The notes below the pieces were generated by a model. It did no database searches and was not told the origin of the DNA. It saw only the letters and a list, made by a program, of their open reading frames with translations. A DNA stretch of 38,977 bases from CAZRGV01 sp964599655 (GTDB lineage: Bacteria > Planctomycetota > Planctomycetia > Isosphaerales > Isosphaeraceae), in contig CAZRGV010000049.1 in assembly GCA_964599655.1 (NCBI GenBank), positions 1 to 38,977 of the forward strand. Reading direction: 5' to 3'. This document shows positions 33,109-38,977 of the stretch, piece after piece (positions within the stretch are counted from its first letter, which is position 1; each line of letters starts with the position of its first letter). Both the position numbers and the translations under genes were made by a program.

Positions 33109-36100
33109 TTGCTTCGAGTCGACGGATCAGCCATTCGCCGAGTCCTGGCGATCGCGGCCTTGTTGGCGTCTCCCGCCCTCGCGGTGGACGACGCGCCTCA
33201 CGCCGCCGACGCGCCGAAGTCTCCCCAGGAGGCGGTGAATACGGAACCGCCGAGCCAGACGCCCGTCTACCTGTTTCTCAATTCGGCGGCCGATCTCAAC
33301 GCCCTCTGGGTCAAGCTCAGCAACCCGGATTTCGTTCTGGTCGAGTGGGCCAAGTATCAGGCACTCCTTCAGCACGCCCGAGAGGACGAGGCCAGCGAGG
33401 CCCGCGCCACCGGCGTGATCGATGCGATCGACATCCGAGGTGATGTCCGGGGCGATCTCGCCGATCTCGAGATCGTCTACCGCATCGCGCTGGCCTCAAA
33501 CGGCCCGAGCTGGGTGCCGATCCGCCTCGACTCGCAACCGGCGGTTGTCGACGCCCGCGAAGGGGACCTGGAACTCCCGTTGCGGGTCGTGAAGGGGGGG
33601 ATCTGGCAGGTCGAGCTTCAAGGTCTCGGCCGGCATCGGGTCCGCGTCTCGTTGAAGGCGAGAGTCCGATCGACGCCGGAGGGGCCAAGGCTGGAACTGG
33701 CGATTCCGGAGGCGGCCTCGACCCGCCTCGACATCCTGGCCGACCCCTCGGTGGTCGAAGCCCGTGTCGTCGGCGGCGAGCCGATCGCGGTCAAGCCGGT
33801 CGAAAACGCTCGGAGTAGCCGACTCTCGGCCAATCTCACGCCACGATCCCGCCTGGAGCTGACCTGGAAGTCGCGAACCGACGAGGCGTCCGAAGGTCCT
33901 CCACTGCTGACCGCGCAGGGGGAAATGTCCNNNNNNNNNNNGAGGTCGAGCGTGCTTCGGTTCGCACTCAGACCACGTTCGATATTCGTTCGGAGCGCGG
34001 CGTCGCGCGCGCGCTTCGGCTTCGGCTCGACCCCTCGGACGAGTTGATCAGCCTGGATATCGACGGGCGCCCCCTCGCCACCGAAGGGCCCCGTCTCGAA
34101 TCGTCGGCCCCTTTGACGTTGACCTTGCCCGAACCGATCCGGCCCGACGCGTCCCGCAAGCTCACCATCACCACGAGACGAACCATTCAGCCGGGTCATG
34201 CCTCGCAATTGAGCTTCCACGGTTTCCCGCTCCTCGATCTGGCCGCGCAATCCGGGCTGATTGCGGTGGCGCAGGTCGGCGAGCTCTGGGTCAGCGGCAC
34301 GGCGGGTCAAAACCTCCGCCAGATCGACCCCAGGAATCTTCAGCCGGCGTCGCTGCGCGTTCGCCCCTCGATCGTGCTCGCCTACCAGTTTCTCGATCAG
34401 CCCTTCGACCTCGATTTGCAGGTCGATCCCTCACCCCCATGGGTCCGGGTCGAGTCGAGAACCACGGTCGCGCTCGAGGCTCGAGGGGCTCAGGTCGATA
34501 CCTGGTTTGATTATCAAATCTCTCGCGGTCGCGCCTTCGAGGCCCGCATCGCCATTCCCGAAGGCCTGACGCTCAACAGCTTTGGTCCGGACGCGACCAT
34601 CACCTCGGCCGAGACGTTGCCCGAGAAGCCAGGCGACCACATGTCCGGCTCGAAGGTGCTGGTGCTCCAGCTCTCCTCGAACGCCCGGGAAAGCGGCGCC
34701 TTCCAGATTCACGTCTCCGGCTGGCAGCCGATCGACCCCTCCGATCTCGTGAGAGTCGCGCTCTTCCGCCCGCTCGGCGTGTCGTCTCGAGGCGGCCGGC
34801 TCGCCGTGGTGACGTCCCGCAACGTGACCNNNNNNNNNNATCGGGGCCCGCAAGATGGAGGCGTTCGCGGCGGAACTCGCCGACGTCAGCCACTTTCCGC
34901 CTGCCGGTGGCGAGCCGCCCGCGACGATGCTCAACGTGGCGGGCCGAACCGTCTCGTCGGGTCCAGCCACGCTCTGGCTCCAGCACGACCAGGATTCGGG
35001 CGCCTTGCCCCTTCGCGTCAACGTCCGGGCTATGACACTGCATCACGAAACGACCCTGGAAACCGTGATCGAACGCCGACGCGCTGAGGTTCGGCAGGAC
35101 TCGGTTTGTCACATCCACTTTGGGACGCTCCGGCAGATCGACGTGCTCGTACCCAAGGCCATCGAGGGCAAGTGGGAACTCGATCGCACGGAGGTTGCCC
35201 AGCGCGATCCGCTCGGCCCCACGCCGGACGGTAGCCTTCGCTATCGCTTGACCCTGGCTCGCGAGGTTAGTGATCAGCTTCGGCTCCGATTCCGGTTTCC
35301 CCTGGAACTCGGCTCCGGCCTCGTTTCGGGAACCCCAACACGATTAACCATTCCCGCCATCCGCATACTGGAAGGGGAACCGACGTCGATGACCGTCCGG
35401 GTCTCGGCCGATCCCGGGATTCAGCTCGAAGGGGTCGGAGCGGGTTGGAACCCTCCCTTCGAGAACGATCCTAACCTGCCGCAGACCAGTGGTCCCCCGC
35501 TTCGACTGGTTCGGAACGTCCAGGGCGCCGAGGCGATCGAACGCCCCTCGCTGGTGGTGGCCACAGCGCTGGCCGTGGCCAGTTTGCCCCGCCTCGTCGC
35601 ACCGCGGCTCTGGCTCCGAACCGTCGAAGGCCCCGACGGCACGCTTCGCGGCTCGGCCTGGTACTGGGTCGTAGATCACGAATCGTCACTCTCGGTTCAG
35701 CTCCCCGAAGGAGCCGAATGGGTCCGCGTTCGCGTCGGAGCCGACGCCGTTCCCGAGATCGAGAAGCTCTCGAATCCGCGGAGCTATCGGTTGCGCTTTC
35801 CCTCGCGGACACCTCTCGGCCCGATCCTGGTCGTGCTCGAATACCTGGTTCCCGCCGGGAAAGTGTCGGCGGACTGGGGCGCGCCCCGGCTTCTCGGTGG
35901 AATCGTTCAGCAGAGCCTGTGGGAGGTCCGGCTGTCTTCCGGCAGGGCGCTCGTCGGAGTTCCCCCAGGCTGGTCAGACGAGAATGAATGGTACTGGGAT
36001 TATTACGTTTGGAAGCGTCGTCCCCGCCTCGGCCAGGAGCGGCTTGCCGCCTGGGTCGCTGGTCCATTGTCGCACTCGAAGCTCGCCCTGGACACTGCGG

Positions 36101-36609
36101 ACGAGCTTCGAGGCGGCTATCACGGCTACCTCTTCGGCCGGCCCGGAGAACCTTCCTCTCTCCGTCCCCGGGTTGCCTCAAGGGCGGTTCTCGTGGGCGT
36201 CTGCTCGGGCTCGGTACTGATCGTGGGATTAAGCCTCGTACTCTTCCGCCCGCCAGGAATCCTTGTCGGGCTCTCCGCGCTGGGGCTGGCGCTGGCGTCG
36301 GCCATTGTTTGGGATCCCAGCGTCACCTTGCTTGGGGTCCAGGCGTCGTTTGTCGGCGTGATCCTGACGATCGTGGCCGCTTGCACTCAGCGCTTCGTGG
36401 ATCGTCGCGGGTCGAGACATCCCAGGTTCGCCGAGACGAGCGGCTCAACCCCGTCCGCCTCGACTCCTTCCGCACAGACACCTCTCAGTGCGCCCGAGCC
36501 TCGAGACGAGAGTTCGACGGTCGTTCGCCCTCGCGCGCCGGGAACCACCGTGGAACACGTCTCCGTCTTGCCGCCCGGGCTGGGCGGCGGCTCGCCGGCG
36601 ATCGACTAG
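33109..36609 (+). CDS. Large exported protein of unknown function with C-terminal membrane helices (interrupted by two assembly gaps)
   Basis: Three coding segments (33109-33930, 33942-34829, 34840-36609; 274, 296 and 590 codons) give one protein of at least 1,159 residues. They are in different frames only because the gaps are written as 11 and 10 Ns; lengths divisible by three would join them. The N-terminus has a signal peptide (RRVLAIAALLASPALA, cleavage after ALA). The body is rich in short beta strands with no known domain. Three or four hydrophobic helices lie near the C-terminus (about 36175-36390), followed by a Ser/Pro/Thr-rich tail. The TTG at 33109 is chosen because it places the signal peptide near the start; another TTG at 33046 is possible. 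The following gene starts 28 bp after the stop and seems related in layout. Confidence 0.72.
33931..33941. other. Assembly gap with wrong frame length
   Basis: Eleven Ns. The coding frame before the gap and the one after it (starting at 33942) join only if the true gap length is a multiple of three. Confidence 0.9.
34830..34839. other. Assembly gap with wrong frame length
   Basis: Ten Ns. As with the previous gap, the two flanking frames of the same large protein join only if the missing length is a multiple of three. Confidence 0.9.
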
Positions 36610-36637
36610 GTTCGGATCTGCGTTGGCCGAGGTTCTG

Positions 36638-38977
36638 ATGAGTCGGCTCCTCCCGCGATTGGCGATGTTGACCGTAATCCTCGGACTGGCCGGAAGCCTC
36701 TCGAGCTTCGCCGACGACACGCCCGGCCTTCCCGACGTGGTTCGGCTTCGCGTGCCGTCCGGCAAGGTCACGTCGTTCTTCCCGCCCAATAGCCCGCTCC
36801 GTGTCATGCCTCGCGACGAGTTCGAGACGCTCGTCGCGAACGCGCGACGCAACACCCTGCGACGGCAACAGCAAACCGCCCCACGGCTCGTTCGCGCCCA
36901 TCATGAGGCGCGCTGGGAGGACGGCCACTTGATCGGCCGTTCCCAACTGGTCGTCGATGGTCCGAAGTCACCGCCCGCGATCTTGCCCCTCGAACCCTGG
37001 CGCCAGGCCCTCAACCCATCGCACAACACAACGATCCGCGCGCTCGACGATGGACGGAGCGCACTCTGGCTGACGTCCTCCACGCGATCGTCGATCGAAC
37101 TGAACTGGCGACTCGACGCCAGGTCCGGTTCCGACGGCCGGATCTTCGAGCTCGGCTTTCCTCGGATTGACCTGCAAACCGTCCGGCTCGACCTGCCCGA
37201 AGGCTTGGTGCCGGAGGCCTCCATCGGGGTCCGACAAGGGCCCGAGCCAGGCCCCACGCCCGATCGCCGAAGCTGGCGCCTCGATGGTCCGGGCGGCCCG
37301 TTGACGCTCCAACTTCGCTCGACAACTCCCATCGTCTCGAGCGTGTCGACACCCCGGTTCTGGCTTAGGGGCAACACGCGCGTCACCGTCAACGATGCCA
37401 CCGCCCGCTGGGAGGCTGACTGGTCGCTCGACCCCGGACCTCACGGACAGCGCCACTTCCGCTTCGACCTCGATTCAGGACTCCAACTCGTCGACTTGAC
37501 CGGGCCCGACGTCGACGGATTCCAGTCGGAACTCATCGGTGAAACGGTCCGTGTCACGGTGCGGCTGGCCGAAACCGGTTCCGGCCCAACGCGGCTCCAA
37601 GTGAAAGCCCTGGCCAGGGTGCCCGACGTGGGCGCCTGGACGGTTCCCTCCGCCAGACCGCTCGATTCGGTCTGGACCGGTGGCCGGGCGAGTCTCTGGA
37701 TCGGACCCTCTCGGATCGTCGAGACCTGCCGCGACCGCGCCGGTCATCGCGTGTCGATTCGCCCCGAGGATGCCGAGCGACCCTCTCGGGAGGGGACGCT
37801 CATCGCCTTCGAAACCGCGTCACCTGGCTCGATCGCCGAGGTCGTCTTCCGAAAACCCTGGCTCGACGCCGCCGCCGAGGTTCGGGGCCAATTGATGCTT
37901 GGCCGGGACGCCCCGAAGATCGAGGCGACCATTCGCTGGAAGGTCGATCGGGGGCAGCTTTTGGCTCTTCCCCTGGACCTTCCTCAAGATTGGACGTTGG
38001 ATCGGATCCAGATTCTTGGACTCGATGAACCGACAAGCTGGCGCGTGGAGAACCAGCCAGGGTCGCGAACCCGTGTCGTGGTTCAACCGCCCGCCTACCT
38101 TGATACCGCCAATCCGATCGCCCTTTCGCTCACGGCCACCGCCATCGGGCCTCGAACCGGCCCGATTCCCATGCCGAGAATCCAACCCGTCGGGGTGCGA
38201 CTCGCCGAGGACCTGTGGGTGGCCCGCGTTGAGTCAGCCTATACCGTGCGGCCCACTCGCGCCAGAGACCTCGCGTGGCTTGATCCGGCTGTCGTTTTTC
38301 CCGAACCTTCGTCGTCCGCCCGACCGAAAACCGCTCCGTCCCACTCGTCGCTCGCCTGGCGATGGACCAGTCCCGACGGTGAAGGGACTCTCGAGCTGCA
38401 ACGTTCGGCAGCGCCGCCACGAGGCGAGTGCTGGGTCGTCGCCGACCTGGATGCCAGCCGGCTTCAGGTGGATTGGTTCCTCGTGCTCGATCAGGTCTCC
38501 TTCGACTGGAACTCGCTCCCCGTCGCCTTCAACGAGCCGCTCGATCGCGCGCCCGACTGGCGCGTGTTGGACGACGAGATGGGCCCTTCACTCGTGGCAA
38601 GCCCGCTCGAAGAGTCCTTGAGGCAACGCCTCGGTCTCCCAGCCGGACGCGGACCAGCGTGGTCCCTCGAACTGCCCCGGCGAGAACAAGGAAAGCGGCT
38701 GCTCCTGCACGCGAGAATGTCCTCCCCCTGGAACGGCGAGGGTTCGATCCCGCTACCGCTTCTTCCGCCCCAACTTTTGACTCGTGGCGGCGTGCTCGTC
38801 ACGTTGGATCGATCGTTGCGGTTGCGGTTCGGGTCGACCGGCCTGCGAATCGCCGACCGCGATTCGACCCGCTCCGCCTTCACCGAGACGTTTCCCGGCG
38901 GCTCCGAGGACGCGTCGCTTTCGAGCCTCCATCGGCTGGTTCCGTGTTTCGCCTCCGGGCCGACACCCGGCGGCCTC
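36638..38977 (+). CDS. Large exported protein of unknown function, partial (runs off the right edge)
   Basis: An open frame of 780 codons without a stop to the end of the window, so the C-terminus is missing. The ATG at 36638 begins a signal peptide (RLAMLTVILGLAGSLSSFA, then DDTPG). No family is recognised. The body has alternating short strands and many Trp, Arg and Asp residues. Near residue 60 a motif DEFETLVANARR resembles EWAKYQALLQHARE in the upstream protein, and both continue with similar strand-rich regions, so the two may be diverged paralogues. The gap to the upstream gene is 28 bp, so they are probably co-transcribed. Third codon positions are strongly GC-rich throughout, supporting real coding. 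Confidence 0.8.
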   Translation, partial: MSRLLPRLAMLTVILGLAGSLSSFADDTPGLPDVVRLRVPSGKVTSFFPPNSPLRVMPRDEFETLVANARRNTLRRQQQTAPRLVRAHHEARWEDGHLIGRSQLVVDGPKSPPAILPLEPWRQALNPSHNTTIRALDDGRSALWLTSSTRSSIELNWRLDARSGSDGRIFELGFPRIDLQTVRLDLPEGLVPEASIGVRQGPEPGPTPDRRSWRLDGPGGPLTLQLRSTTPIVSSVSTPRFWLRGNTRVTVNDATARWEADWSLDPGPHGQRHFRFDLDSGLQLVDLTGPDVDGFQSELIGETVRVTVRLAETGSGPTRLQVKALARVPDVGAWTVPSARPLDSVWTGGRASLWIGPSRIVETCRDRAGHRVSIRPEDAERPSREGTLIAFETASPGSIAEVVFRKPWLDAAAEVRGQLMLGRDAPKIEATIRWKVDRGQLLALPLDLPQDWTLDRIQILGLDEPTSWRVENQPGSRTRVVVQPPAYLDTANPIALSLTATAIGPRTGPIPMPRIQPVGVRLAEDLWVARVESAYTVRPTRARDLAWLDPAVVFPEPSSSARPKTAPSHSSLAWRWTSPDGEGTLELQRSAAPPRGECWVVADLDASRLQVDWFLVLDQVSFDWNSLPVAFNEPLDRAPDWRVLDDEMGPSLVASPLEESLRQRLGLPAGRGPAWSLELPRREQGKRLLLHARMSSPWNGEGSIPLPLLPPQLLTRGGVLVTLDRSLRLRFGSTGLRIADRDSTRSAFTETFPGGSEDASLSSLHRLVPCFASGPTPGGL

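Noticed and set aside
1..38977. CRISPR arrays, insertion sequences, integrases and phage genes.
   Set aside because: No repeat-spacer pattern, transposase-like reading frame, terminal inverted repeat or attachment duplication was seen by eye.

Overview
The window looks like a scaffold from a high-GC planctomycete, probably of the Isosphaeraceae/Gemmata side of the phylum. The evidence is a DUF1501 protein with a twin-arginine signal, a DUF1549/DUF1553 protein carrying a CxxCH motif, an FG-GAP/ASPIC-UnbV protein, several very long exported proteins with no recognisable domain, and many weak or absent Shine-Dalgarno sites. The assembly is imperfect. There are four N gaps (2089-2098, 23666-23724, 33931-33941, 34830-34839), one flanked by near-exact Illumina adapter sequence, and at least one probable single-base frameshift.

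Layout. 0-2.5 kb (minus): nadA (quinolinate synthase) followed by a zinc-ribbon/membrane/EEP-phosphatase fusion. 2.7-5.8 kb (plus): two signalling genes 3 nt apart, a receiver-kinase protein and a membrane PAS-PAS histidine kinase. 5.86-6.02 kb (minus): a self-contained tRNA-Glu(CTC) unit with its own promoter and terminator. 6.1-8.3 kb (plus): an alpha/beta hydrolase and an HTTM/DoxX-like membrane protein. 8.3-16.1 kb: alpha-glucan and trehalose enzymes, with malQ (+), treY (-) and a GlgX/TreX-type debranching enzyme (+). No treZ is seen. A gene-poor stretch between treY and the debranching gene holds a possible frameshifted remnant.

16.1-23.6 kb (minus) is a tight four-gene operon, in transcription order DUF1501 (5' end lost in the gap), a membrane-anchored LRR protein, DUF1549/DUF1553, and a TM-TPR-FG-GAP-ASPIC/UnbV protein. 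It is one of two candidates here for an undescribed system, probably acting at or outside the cytoplasmic membrane. 23.8-25.2 kb holds a membrane-anchored metzincin-like protease and a convergent 80-aa unknown, separated by a perfect 17-bp hairpin. 25.19-26.02 kb has no convincing gene.

26.0-33 kb: a ROK-family kinase lacking the usual zinc cysteines (-), a GT-C-like membrane glycosyltransferase (+), a planctomycete membrane protein with FecR-like and HEAT-like parts (+), an 86-aa unknown (-), and an inositol-monophosphatase-family enzyme (+) behind a good sigma70 promoter. 33.1-38.98 kb (plus): two consecutive very large exported proteins of unknown function. The first is broken only by two assembly gaps and ends in membrane segments. 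The second runs open off the right edge. They share a similar layout and may be diverged paralogues, the second candidate system.
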